From Chitinophaga oryziterrae (lineage in GTDB: Bacteria > Bacteroidota > Bacteroidia > Chitinophagales > Chitinophagaceae), in the NCBI RefSeq assembly GCF_009758125.1, contig NZ_WRXO01000008.1:248001-312000 (forward strand): a DNA stretch of 64,000 nt. Reading direction: 5' to 3'. Below, one piece after another: positions 46,001 through 53,211 of the stretch (position 1 is its first letter; the number at the start of each line of letters is the position of its first letter). Under the pieces are notes generated by a model. It had not been told where the DNA came from and ran no database searches. It saw nothing but the letters and a program-made list of their open reading frames with translations. A program made the translations under genes and the position numbers.

Positions 46001-46352
46001 GAGCGTAAAAAAGCAGGTAGTCTGCCCCATTTAGCACGCCATCTCCCCCATCTTCAATAATTATTCCTACTTCCGGTATATCATCATAGCGGGAAATTGC
46101 GTTATTCTCCGGTAGCATTTGTCCACCGGAGCCAAATAGTCTTATACCTGATGATTGAATGGCGCTGGTACTGATGCCCATGGCGGCTAACCGGGCAACA
46201 TCTATTTTATAGATCCCCTGTTGGGTAACCGCCAGTTTATACCAGTTTCCTGATGCCAGTACGGAGTGAGGTTTGCCTGTACCATCCTTAGCTATTACCG
46301 GTAGTGTCCGGCAACAGATAAAGAGTAAGCAGTTGAGGCAAAAAATTTTCAT
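43008..46352 (-). CDS. porU: Type IX secretion C-terminal signal peptidase PorU
   Basis: PorU is the gingipain-like (C25) sortase that removes the C-terminal sorting domain of T9SS cargo and attaches cargo to the cell surface. The 1,114-residue product (from M8, MKIFCLNCLLFICC) has the catalytic His628 (WNYTGHGSY) and Cys662 (FITATCDFAPFD), spaced as in gingipains, and a LLFGDASYDYK stretch ahead. The C-terminal end (SPGIYIYSIMVKANGKAQILGGKVILL) resembles a sorting domain, which PorU itself retains. A perfect TATGTTTG -7 box at 46374-46367 overlaps the more upstream ATG (46373), supporting the M8 start. It is divergent from gldJ. Confidence 0.94.
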   Translation of the reverse strand: MKIFCLNCLLFICCRTLPVIAKDGTGKPHSVLASGNWYKLAVTQQGIYKIDVARLAAMGISTSAIQSSGIRLFGSGGQMLPENNAISRYDDIPEVGIIIEDGGDGVLNGADYLLFYAPGPHSWTYQGGNYTHTANLYSDTAYYFLNIGTAAGKRITADNSEPAATASVNTFDYHAFYENDSINFLSSGKQWWGTVFSSVQPVRTISFSLPSVPASLSIGSRVAARGLSSASFSIETNGNAVGKLSLTPISGNIFESFASTASGSFSATPAGNNVPVTLRFTPGNSDGQGWLDYITVQARCPLQISQDPLFFRDAGSIGQTAQFTLSNATDQTQVWDLSDPLQPVAVKTRLNGNSLSFSRSNTSLHEYVAFSNQGFGQPAFIGMVPNQDLHDISNVNMLIVTTPALMGAASRLAAWHTAHDGLAVKVVTVNDIYNEFASGSPDPTAIRDFAKMCYDKGALQYLLLFGDASYDYKHSTNMVPAWQSTISTDPINAYPSDDFFGFFDNDINDNGSQNLLKIGIGRLPAQKASEAEILVDKIIHYYDAANFGRWQQHITFVADDGDNNLHLEDAEYMSNIAQQQWPAARVNKIYLDAYPKISDAGGSRYPAVNTAIAEDIYNGTLIWNYTGHGSYSRLAEEVVLDESSLDTWKNGTKLPLFITATCDFAPFDNPAYTSLGEQILLRENGGGIALMTTTRAVFAASNKVLNANYLQALLTPGADGRMPTLGEAAMRSKNLTYATYSDIPNNRKFQLLGDPALTLAFPEYHIVTDSINGDTLRALGRYTVSGHLEDEQGMPQNTYNGIVYPTVYDAPALQYTRANDAGSDKTGFYQQQNILYRGSQTITAGKFTFTFVVPADINYQAGEPGSISYYGTNGVTAAGGVYSAFRVGGTDAAAAEDTQGPDIKAYLDNEYFRDGDITGENPVLLLHLYDDHGLNTTGYGIGHDMVATLDNDPDQYYILNNFFEADLDGYKAGKVNFPLYGLPAGMHTLSIKAWDTYNNSGTATLHFKVINGNEMVVWHAGCFPNPFHNQTNFTFTHNQQGRELDVTVRIYTIEGQQVKTIRHTINASGNRYLGAYWDGTNDAGSIMSPGIYIYSIMVKANGKAQILGGKVILL

Positions 46353-46366
46353 ACCGGCAATTTGAA

Positions 46367-46374
46367 CAAACATA
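46367..46374 (-). promoter_or_regulatory. -7 box of porU
   Basis: TATGTTTG on the minus strand matches TAnnTTTG and includes the ATG of the longer frame, so translation should start at 46352, with a leader of about 10 bases. Confidence 0.5.
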
Positions 46375-46585
46375 ATAAATTTAAAGTATATTTATCTTCA
46401 GAAATCGACCAACTCTTTGATTACTTGTGTAAAAGGGGGTATAGGGGGACGAAATAAGTAATATTAACTTAATGTGTAGGCGACCAAAATCTTTTAGAGT
46501 TAAAACATTGATTCAAAACAATATACGTTTAATTAACAGGCAAACGCTTACAGATTAATTATTTTTACTATAAAATAAAATATCC

Positions 46586-46593
46586 TACATTTG
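46586..46593 (+). promoter_or_regulatory. -7 box of gldJ
   Basis: TACATTTG matches TAnnTTTG; the leader would be about 33 bases. The upstream half is only a T-rich stretch without TTG. Confidence 0.5.
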
Positions 46594-46631
46594 CGTTTAC
46601 CATAAAACATCAAATACTAAAGCTAATTCGC

Positions 46632-48173
46632 ATGCATAGATTAACCTCTGTCTCAATGCTCATAGGCGCCAGTGTCATGTTGTCGATGACTGCCTGCAAC
46701 AAAAGCGGCAGCGGTGGCAAAAAGGCAAAATCTTCGGCCACTGGCTGGAACTATAACGATCCCAAGATGGGAGGTTTTAGTGTAGCCAAGAGTAAAGATC
46801 AACAAACTGGTCCGGGTTTAGTTTTCGTGCAAGGTGGTACCTTTGCAATGGGAGCGACCGAACAAGACGTAATGGCTGACTGGAATAACATTCCAAGACG
46901 TATTACGGTATCTTCATTTTACATAGATGAAACGGAAGTTGCGAACGTGCACTATCGTGAATATCTGTACTGGCTCCGCAGAATGTATGGAGAATCTTTC
47001 CCTGATGTTTTCCGTAAAGCTTTACCGGATACCCTGGTTTGGCGTAGCGAGCTGGCTTATAACGAGCCTCTGGTAGAATATTACTTCCGTCACCCTGCTT
47101 ACAATGATTATCCTGTAGTAGGTGTTAACTGGAAACAGGCAGTAGACTATTGTAAATGGCGTTCTAACCGTGTAAACGAAAAGATGCTGATCGACAAAGG
47201 TTTACTCGGAAAAACTGATATCAACAATCAGGCAGACGATAACACATTCGATACTAAGTCATATACTGCTGGTTTATACGAAGGTATTCCCGGTAAGATG
47301 AGCAAGGAAACCAAGGCACAGTTTAAGAATGCGGATGGTTCTCCCCGTACTGCTCAATTCGAAGATGGTGTAATGTTACCTAACTACCGTCTCCCAACAG
47401 AAGCTGAGTGGGAATACGCTGCACTGGGTTACATCGGCCAGAACCCTGGTCCTTCCAAGAAAGAAGGTAAACGTGGTGAAGAGTTGATCATGAACAAACA
47501 GGTTTACTCCTGGGGAACCAACACAAGTGGTCTGAGAGATATCCGTCGCGGAGCATGGCAGGGACAATTCCTGGCCAACTTCAAACGTGGTTCCGGTGAT
47601 AACATGGGTATGGCTGGTGGTCTGAATGACCGTGCTTCCATCCCTGGTCCTATACAGTCTTACTTCCCGAACACTTTTGGTATCTATAACATGTCTGGTA
47701 ACGTTAGCGAGTGGGTACTTGACGTATATCGTCCGCTGAACCCAATCGATGGTGATGACTTTAACTACTTCCGTGGTAACAAGTTCCAGACTACCTATAT
47801 GAATGGCGAAAACGAACCTGAAAAGGATAGCCTGGGTCACCTGAAAATGCGTGATGTAACTGATGAAGAAAGTGCCAACCGTTTGAACTACCAGAAAGGT
47901 GATGTTATTAACTACTTAGATGGTGATACGCTTTCTATGGTTGAATATGGTTATGGTGTTACTTCACTGGTGAACGACAAATCACACGTTGTTAAAGGTG
48001 GTAGCTGGAATGACAGAGCTTACTGGCTGTCTCCTGGTGCACGTCGTTTCATGCAGGAAGATATGGCCACCAACACTGTAGGTTTCCGTTGTGCAATGGA
48101 CCGTGTAGGTAGCCCTGAAGGTAACAAGTTCAAAACTGGTAACCTGTTCAAGAAACAACGTCAGAAGAGATAA
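46632..48173 (+). CDS. gldJ: Gliding motility / T9SS lipoprotein GldJ
   Basis: GldJ is an outer membrane lipoprotein needed for gliding and for T9SS stability. The 513 residues start with a lipoprotein signal (SVMLSMTACNKSG), the TGWNYNDPKMGGF stretch seen in GldJ proteins, and an FGE-sulfatase (formylglycine-generating-enzyme-like) domain (FVQGGTFAMGAT, RRITVSSFYIDETEVAN, YPVVGVNWKQAVDYCKW, RLPTEAEWEYAALG, NMSGNVSEWVLD, VKGGSWNDRAYW, GFRCAMD). The enzyme's catalytic cysteines are not required in this group. It lies head-to-head with porU; gldJ next to porU and porV is also the arrangement in other gliding Bacteroidota. GldK is the closest alternative. Confidence 0.92.
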   Translation: MHRLTSVSMLIGASVMLSMTACNKSGSGGKKAKSSATGWNYNDPKMGGFSVAKSKDQQTGPGLVFVQGGTFAMGATEQDVMADWNNIPRRITVSSFYIDETEVANVHYREYLYWLRRMYGESFPDVFRKALPDTLVWRSELAYNEPLVEYYFRHPAYNDYPVVGVNWKQAVDYCKWRSNRVNEKMLIDKGLLGKTDINNQADDNTFDTKSYTAGLYEGIPGKMSKETKAQFKNADGSPRTAQFEDGVMLPNYRLPTEAEWEYAALGYIGQNPGPSKKEGKRGEELIMNKQVYSWGTNTSGLRDIRRGAWQGQFLANFKRGSGDNMGMAGGLNDRASIPGPIQSYFPNTFGIYNMSGNVSEWVLDVYRPLNPIDGDDFNYFRGNKFQTTYMNGENEPEKDSLGHLKMRDVTDEESANRLNYQKGDVINYLDGDTLSMVEYGYGVTSLVNDKSHVVKGGSWNDRAYWLSPGARRFMQEDMATNTVGFRCAMDRVGSPEGNKFKTGNLFKKQRQKR

Positions 48174-48174
48174 T

Positions 48175-48245
48175 TCACAACTGATTATAATAAAAAAAGG
48201 TCCCGGGATAATCCCGGGACCTTTTTTTATTATAATCAGTTGTGA
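48175..48245. terminator. Perfect 71-bp palindromic terminator behind gldJ
   Basis: A 35-base arm (48175-48209) is repeated exactly inverted (48211-48245) around a single base. The inner part is a classic GGTCCCGGGA stem with seven A/T on each side, so it can end transcription on both strands. The match runs on for a further 18 bp outside the terminator core. Confidence 0.9.
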
Positions 48246-48248
48246 GCA

Positions 48249-48322
48249 ATTTTTTATGATGGAGCTTCGCTCCATCATAAAAAATTAAAGGGGTTTTACA
48301 GAGTGAAGCCCTGTAAAACCCC
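48249..48322. repeat. Hairpin element, copy C (between gldJ and bcp)
   Basis: A perfect 17-bp stem (48249-48265 / 48269-48285, core ATGATGGAGC, loop TTC) is followed by TTAAAG and a second perfect 12-bp hairpin GGGGTTTTACAG (48290-48301) / inverse (48311-48322). It has the fullest two-hairpin form of the family. Confidence 0.8.
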
Positions 48323-48337
48323 AAAATGCCCTTTTTA

Positions 48338-48799
48338 TTATGACCAGATTTTGAGGATCTCTTCTGTGTGATTCTTTGTATCAGGCTTCTTAATGATCTT
48401 GTCTATAATTCCATTCTCATTGATCAGAAAAGTAGTGCGGTAAACGCCATTGTATGTTTTGCCCATCATCTGCTTTTCTCCGAACACACCATACTGGGTT
48501 ACGATCTCTTTATTATCGTCTGCCAGTAAAGGAAAAGGAAGATCATATTTTTCTGCAAATTTCTGATGACTCTTTTCTCCGTCTACACTCACACCTACAA
48601 CGGCATAACCTTTCTTCAGCAATGCATCATAGTTATCCCGCAGGTTACAGGCCTGCGCCGTACAACCTGGTGTCATATCCTTCGGATAGAAATACAGGAT
48701 TACTTTCCTGCCTTTCAGGCTGGTGAGGGTTACGTCCTTTCCGGACTGGTCCTTTCCTTTGAAAACGGGTGCTTTATCTCCTTCTTTTAAATGTGTCAT
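48338..48799 (-). CDS. bcp: Thioredoxin-dependent thiol peroxidase (Bcp/PrxQ)
   Basis: Bcp reduces peroxides with electrons from thioredoxin. The 153 residues have the peroxiredoxin core FYPKDMTPGCTAQACNLRDNY with peroxidatic Cys46 and resolving Cys51 in the PrxQ spacing. It starts two bases after the M23 peptidase stop, so it is translated from the same mRNA. The downstream region carries hairpin copy C and the 71-bp palindrome, both acting as terminators. Confidence 0.94.
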   Translation of the reverse strand: MTHLKEGDKAPVFKGKDQSGKDVTLTSLKGRKVILYFYPKDMTPGCTAQACNLRDNYDALLKKGYAVVGVSVDGEKSHQKFAEKYDLPFPLLADDNKEIVTQYGVFGEKQMMGKTYNGVYRTTFLINENGIIDKIIKKPDTKNHTEEILKIWS

Positions 48800-48801
48800 A
48801 A

Positions 48802-50487
48802 CTATCTGGTAAAGGTGAATGTTTTGGTACCTGTGTTACCTGCAACATCTGTTACAGTGAGTTTGAGCGTATGAGCACCTGCAGGGCAATGTTCATCAAA
48901 AGTATACGTAATGACGTTACTCTTGCGGGAGAACATCAGCCAATGGCCGTCCAGCTCTGCCCTGTAACTTTTAATGCCGCTGTTATCGCTGATAGAGAAT
49001 ACCAGCTTCGCAGCCTTCGACAGGTTGACGCCATTCTTTAAAGCGCTTGTAATCTTAGGCGCAATGGTATCTGCTTCCAGGTGGAAGTTACCGAAATCGC
49101 GGAACTTAGCGATAAACCAGCCATTCTCGTAAGTGGTACCTGCAATATCCTCTCCAAGTCCTTCGCGCACCATCACGATCTGACGCTGCAAAGCAGCAGA
49201 AACAGGCTTGTTGGGCCTCATGCGCAGTGTAAAATAATTATGCACAGGAATTAACGGGGTATTGAGATGCAGGGTAGCAGAATAAGATTTAGGGGTAGAT
49301 GGCAATTCTGCATAGTTAAAACAGATCTGATCATACAGGGCTGTTTCTTCCATGAAGAACTCTACCTGGTTGTTCTCAAATATATTGCGGGACTCTGCAT
49401 ACATGGTATTGGCGCACGCAGGCACCGCAGCAGGTTCTCCGCTATGTTGCAGAGAGAACTTCACTGTACTGGTATTTCCATAGGCATCCTTTACCAGCAG
49501 TTTTACCGGATGAGGCTTTCCATCGGAAAGGTCAAGCACACCATCTCCCTGCACATCTTTGTAGATATCCAGTTTATTGCCTGGCAGGGAGAACAGCAGT
49601 TGCAGGTACGGACCACCGCTCTTCTTTGTTTTATAGTCGATATGAGCATTGATATAACGGGAGTCTTCAAAGGCTATGTTATCCAGTTGGAAGCCACTGT
49701 TAGGCACGTCCCTGTCAAACAGTACTACTTCGTAGATACCATACGAGTTAGGCGCAACACCCATGCGGTCGACCGCGTTGATCCCCAGTCCGGCCTGTGC
49801 TGCCTTTACAGGGATTACCGCCTGCGTAGTCACATATTCCCCGTTCACCTTTTTCACAGGAACCATCTGCGGCGTCTGATCATAGAGGCTCTTATCCATA
49901 TCATAGATAGCTATACGGTATACGTCCGGAGCACGGCTATCCGGTATGTCAAAGCCGAATAATAAGGGGTTCAGCGGTTTTTCTGATTCAGTACCCCTGA
50001 TCTCGAAGTGTACATGCGGTCCCGCAGAACCACCGGTATTACCACTCCAGGCGACAAAGTCGCCCTTCTTTACAGGGAACTTGCCTGCAGGGATTTTTAG
50101 ATCAGTGGCCCAGCTTTCAGCGGCATACTCCTGTTGTTTCACATATTCTTCCAGGGCCGGAAAAAACCTGTTCAGGTGTCCATACACAGTAGTATACCCA
50201 TTAGGGTGGGTGATATACAGTACATTACCGTAGCCGACATGTGATACACCAATACGGCTTACATAACCGTCTGCGGCTGCATGCACCGGCAGATTCTCTT
50301 TTTGCTGGGTCTTAATATCTATACCTGCATGAAAATGATTGGGGCGAAGTTCCCCGAAATTACCAGCCAGCTGAATGGGGATGTTCAGTGGATTGCGGAA
50401 ATATCCCTGTGGATAGTTCTTTCCCGGTAATTGTGCATGTAACAGCTGAGGTAATAAAAAGCATAACCCGAATATTCGCTTCATCAT
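48802..50487 (-). CDS. M23 family metallopeptidase
   Basis: An exported peptidoglycan endopeptidase of about 561 residues with signal peptide (MMKRIFGLCFLLPQLLHAQ). The LytM domain near the N-terminus is complete: NHFHAGIDI (HxxxD zinc motif), YGHLNRF and GPHVHFEIRG (HxH). The remaining 350 residues are beta-rich, Ig-like domains (KSNVITYTFDEHCPAGAHTLKLTVTDVAGNTG). In contrast to the EnvC-like protein above it should be active. A TACATTTG box (50499-50492) ends four bases before the first ATG, so the mRNA is likely leaderless; the longer frame from 50583 overlaps the divergent kinase gene and was rejected. It is followed by bcp. Confidence 0.93.
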   Translation of the reverse strand: MMKRIFGLCFLLPQLLHAQLPGKNYPQGYFRNPLNIPIQLAGNFGELRPNHFHAGIDIKTQQKENLPVHAAADGYVSRIGVSHVGYGNVLYITHPNGYTTVYGHLNRFFPALEEYVKQQEYAAESWATDLKIPAGKFPVKKGDFVAWSGNTGGSAGPHVHFEIRGTESEKPLNPLLFGFDIPDSRAPDVYRIAIYDMDKSLYDQTPQMVPVKKVNGEYVTTQAVIPVKAAQAGLGINAVDRMGVAPNSYGIYEVVLFDRDVPNSGFQLDNIAFEDSRYINAHIDYKTKKSGGPYLQLLFSLPGNKLDIYKDVQGDGVLDLSDGKPHPVKLLVKDAYGNTSTVKFSLQHSGEPAAVPACANTMYAESRNIFENNQVEFFMEETALYDQICFNYAELPSTPKSYSATLHLNTPLIPVHNYFTLRMRPNKPVSAALQRQIVMVREGLGEDIAGTTYENGWFIAKFRDFGNFHLEADTIAPKITSALKNGVNLSKAAKLVFSISDNSGIKSYRAELDGHWLMFSRKSNVITYTFDEHCPAGAHTLKLTVTDVAGNTGTKTFTFTR

Positions 50488-50491
50488 GCTG

Positions 50492-50499
50492 CAAATGTA
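50492..50499 (-). promoter_or_regulatory. -7 box of the M23 peptidase gene
   Basis: TACATTTG on the minus strand, ending four bases before ATG 50487 and seven before ATG 50484. Confidence 0.55.
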
Positions 50500-50531
50500 A
50501 GAAGTGCTGGTAAAAAAGCCGATTTTGCCCT

Positions 50532-50539
50532 TACATTTG
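50532..50539 (+). promoter_or_regulatory. -7 box of the LytS-type kinase gene
   Basis: TACATTTG on the plus strand, ending six bases before ATG 50546. It mirrors the box of the divergent M23 gene 32 bases away. Confidence 0.55.
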
Positions 50540-50545
50540 TAACAA

Positions 50546-51637
50546 ATGATGAAGAGCAAATTAAGAGAAGTACTGATCCACATTGCCGGATGCGTGACTT
50601 TCCTGGCGCTTCCTATTGTTTTTTCACCGGATGCGAACAGTGTGGGCGACTTGTGGAAGTATGCTCCTGCGCTGAAAGATTTTCTGGTGTACCTCGCCCT
50701 GATCCTCTTCTTTTATTTCAACTTCTTCTACCTGATACCCGTCTTTTACTTCAAACGGAAATATACCGGGTTCTTCCTTATTTCCTTTTTATGCTTTGCG
50801 GTAATCATATTATTGCCCAATTCACTGGTAAACGAGGATAACGGCTTTCATGCCCAAAGATCATCTTACAGACCGGAGCCGCCACCTCCGCCGGATGAAA
50901 GATATCCCATGCCTCCCCCACCCCGTATGCCGGAGCAGCAGCAAACCTCAAGATCGATATTACTGGATGTAAGTCACCAGGTATTCCTTTTCCTTGCCGT
51001 ATTCTTCTTTTCCCTGATCCTGAAAATCAGTAACCGCTGGCGACAATCAGAAAAGGAGAAACTGAATGCGGAGCTTTCTTATCTCAAAGCACAGATCAAT
51101 CCTCATTTTTTATTCAATACGCTTAACAGCATCTATTCCCTGGCCATTGAGAAATCTGACCAGACACCGGCCGCAATTGTAAAGTTATCCGGCATGATGC
51201 GTTATGTCATCAGTGATTCCGGGCATCATCTTGTTTCTCTATCTAAAGAAATTGATTATATCCGAAATTATATTGAATTGCAGAAGATCCGTTTCGGCAA
51301 TGCAGTGCCTTTATCTTTCAGGGTAAATGGGGTGTATGTGGGAGAACGGATTGCTCCGCTCATCCTTATCTCTTTTGTAGAAAATGCATTCAAACATGGC
51401 GTGAATGCCGCAGAAGATTCGGATATCCGGATAGAGATCAATATCACAACACATCAACTGCATTTTACTGCGTTCAATAATAAAGTGACCGTACAGGAAA
51501 TGCCGGAAGATAAAGGCGGACTGGGGATAGAGAATACCAGGAAACGGCTGGAATTACTATACCCGGGCAGGCATACACTGGAGATCACAGATGATCCTCA
51601 TTATTTCTCTGTTTCACTGTTATTGCAATTAACATGA
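50546..51637 (+). CDS. LytS/YehU-type sensor histidine kinase
   Basis: A 363-residue membrane kinase. Three or so N-terminal membrane segments (about 10-28, 45-66, 75-92), a proline-rich loop (residues 109-127, PEPPPPP ... MPPPPRMP), a fourth membrane segment (about 145-162), then the His_kinase domain: LKAQINPHFLFNTLNSIY with phospho-acceptor His187, and the ATP-binding LISFVENAFKHGV and GLGIENTRKRLELLYPG. It pairs with the LytTR regulator whose start overlaps its stop (ATGA). The stimulus is unknown; the proline-rich loop would be outside the membrane if four segments are counted. Confidence 0.93.
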   Translation: MMKSKLREVLIHIAGCVTFLALPIVFSPDANSVGDLWKYAPALKDFLVYLALILFFYFNFFYLIPVFYFKRKYTGFFLISFLCFAVIILLPNSLVNEDNGFHAQRSSYRPEPPPPPDERYPMPPPPRMPEQQQTSRSILLDVSHQVFLFLAVFFFSLILKISNRWRQSEKEKLNAELSYLKAQINPHFLFNTLNSIYSLAIEKSDQTPAAIVKLSGMMRYVISDSGHHLVSLSKEIDYIRNYIELQKIRFGNAVPLSFRVNGVYVGERIAPLILISFVENAFKHGVNAAEDSDIRIEINITTHQLHFTAFNNKVTVQEMPEDKGGLGIENTRKRLELLYPGRHTLEITDDPHYFSVSLLLQLT

Positions 51638-52305
51638 TGATACAAGCTATTGCGATAGATGATGAAGTACCGGCGCTGAAAGTATTAGAATCCTTTTGCG
51701 CAAGGGTGGATTTTATCCATCTGCAGCAAACATTTAATCAACCCGATAAAGCCTTGAAGTATCTCAGTAAATCTCCGGTGGATTTACTGTTCCTCGATAT
51801 CAACATGCCTTCTATGACAGGTATTGATTTATACAGGTCTATAGGGCAAAAGGCAATGGTCATTTTTACCACTGCGCATAGTGAATATGCTGTGGAAGGA
51901 TTTAATCTCAATGCGCTGGATTATTTGTTGAAGCCTTTTACTTTTGAACGTTTCCTGCAGGCTGTTGAAAAAGCAAAGTTGTTTCAGCCGCCGCCAACAC
52001 CGCTTATTTTCAGGATAGATTATGGTTTGGTGAAAGTGAATCCTTCTGATATATTATTTATCGAGGGATTAGATGATTATCTCAAAATACATCTGTTGCA
52101 GCAATCCCCTTTAGTAGTGCGCATGACAATGAAGGGTATACTGGAAAAACTACCCGCCAGTGCATTTGTAAGAGTACACAGATCTTTTATTGTGCCGTTA
52201 GCACATATAGAGCAGGTGCGTAATAAAATTATTTTAATAGCGGGGAATGAGATACCTGTAGGAAGTAGTTATGAGGCGGGTTTTTTCAGTCAGTTTAAGT
52301 TATAA
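51634..52305 (+). CDS. LytTR-family response regulator
   Basis: A 223-residue regulator: receiver domain (about 1-120) with phospho-acceptor Asp55 (LLFLDINMPSMTG), acidic pair near residues 9-10 (AIDDE), TTAHSEYAVEGF and KPFTFERF; C-terminal LytTR DNA-binding domain (about 130-223; DILFIEGLDDYLKIHL, RVHRSFIVPLAHIEQV, VGSSYEAGF). It overlaps the kinase gene by four bases and forms a two-component system with it. Target promoters are not evident here, though the divergent M23 peptidase-bcp unit is a natural candidate. Confidence 0.94.
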   Translation: MMIQAIAIDDEVPALKVLESFCARVDFIHLQQTFNQPDKALKYLSKSPVDLLFLDINMPSMTGIDLYRSIGQKAMVIFTTAHSEYAVEGFNLNALDYLLKPFTFERFLQAVEKAKLFQPPPTPLIFRIDYGLVKVNPSDILFIEGLDDYLKIHLLQQSPLVVRMTMKGILEKLPASAFVRVHRSFIVPLAHIEQVRNKIILIAGNEIPVGSSYEAGFFSQFKL

Positions 52306-52332
52306 AAAAAGCCGGCTTCTGATGAAGCCGGC
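52304..52332 (-). terminator. Terminator of the ter operon
   Basis: GCCGGCTTC (52311-52319) and GAAGCCGGC (52324-52332), followed on the minus strand by seven T. It lies 10 bases after the TerC stop. Confidence 0.85.
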
Positions 52333-52341
52333 CAGGAAGAA

Positions 52342-53142
52342 TTATTTTACTTCTCCTAATTTCTGTCTCTTGGGATAATTGAATAACCAGCTTGTTATTA
52401 ATGGCACCAGGAAGATAGAAACAGTGAGAATGGACGTAGCCCAATCTGCTTCGTGACTTTCCAGGAATTTAGATGTAGCAGTTTCCGGATAGAAGTGTTC
52501 GTATAAAGACAACATCAGTTTTATACCTAATACACCAATTACCAGGAAGGCGGCTGTTTCCAGGAAAGGGAATTTTTCCATCAGTGTTACGAAGCCCTGT
52601 GCAACAAAACGCATCGCCAGGATACCAATGAATACGCCGGTCCAGATCAATACGATATTATCACTGAAAGCGACTGCTGCAAATACGTTATCGATAGAAA
52701 ATGCAAGGTCCATCAGTTCTACCAGTGCTACGGTAGCCCAGAACTGGCCCATCCATCCTATTGTTGCTTTATATAACCAGTTACTGTTTTTATCTACAGC
52801 CTCCTCTTCTGATTCACCGGCTTCAGCAGCTTTTGCTTTGGCGGCTCTACCTTTAAAGTAATCAAAGGTGAGATATAAGAGGTATAAACCCCCGATTGGC
52901 TTCAACCACCATACTTTTATGAGGAACGATGCGAACAGCAGACAGATGCCACGGAAAAAGTAAGCACCAATGATACCATACTTTAATGCTTTGTTACGTC
53001 TCTCTTTAGGTAAGTCCATTACCATTGTTGCCAATACTGCAGCATTATCCACAGACAACAGGCTTTCAATAATGATCAGGTTCCCTACGATCAGTAAAGA
53101 GGGAATCGGGTTATTAATGATCTGTTGAATTAATTCGTTCAT
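52342..53142 (-). CDS. TerC family integral membrane protein
   Basis: A 266-residue inner membrane protein with seven to eight hydrophobic segments and the TerC signatures IIIESLLSVDNAAVLATMV and VELMDLAFSIDNVFAAVAFS, whose acidic residues in the membrane resemble metal-ion transporters. A charged loop (KAKAAEAGESEEEAVDKN) separates the two halves. TerC proteins are linked to tellurium resistance and to manganese/calcium handling in exoenzyme metalation. Last gene of the operon TerD-TerD-PRTase-TerC; it starts 69 bases after the PRTase stop and has a near-match TAGATTTA box of its own. Confidence 0.93.
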   Translation of the reverse strand: MNELIQQIINNPIPSLLIVGNLIIIESLLSVDNAAVLATMVMDLPKERRNKALKYGIIGAYFFRGICLLFASFLIKVWWLKPIGGLYLLYLTFDYFKGRAAKAKAAEAGESEEEAVDKNSNWLYKATIGWMGQFWATVALVELMDLAFSIDNVFAAVAFSDNIVLIWTGVFIGILAMRFVAQGFVTLMEKFPFLETAAFLVIGVLGIKLMLSLYEHFYPETATSKFLESHEADWATSILTVSIFLVPLITSWLFNYPKRQKLGEVK

Positions 53143-53211
53143 TTGCTGATATGTTTTTAGTTTTCGGTGTAAATCTAGCCTGTTTCCATCACCAATACAA
53201 GCTCAATTATT

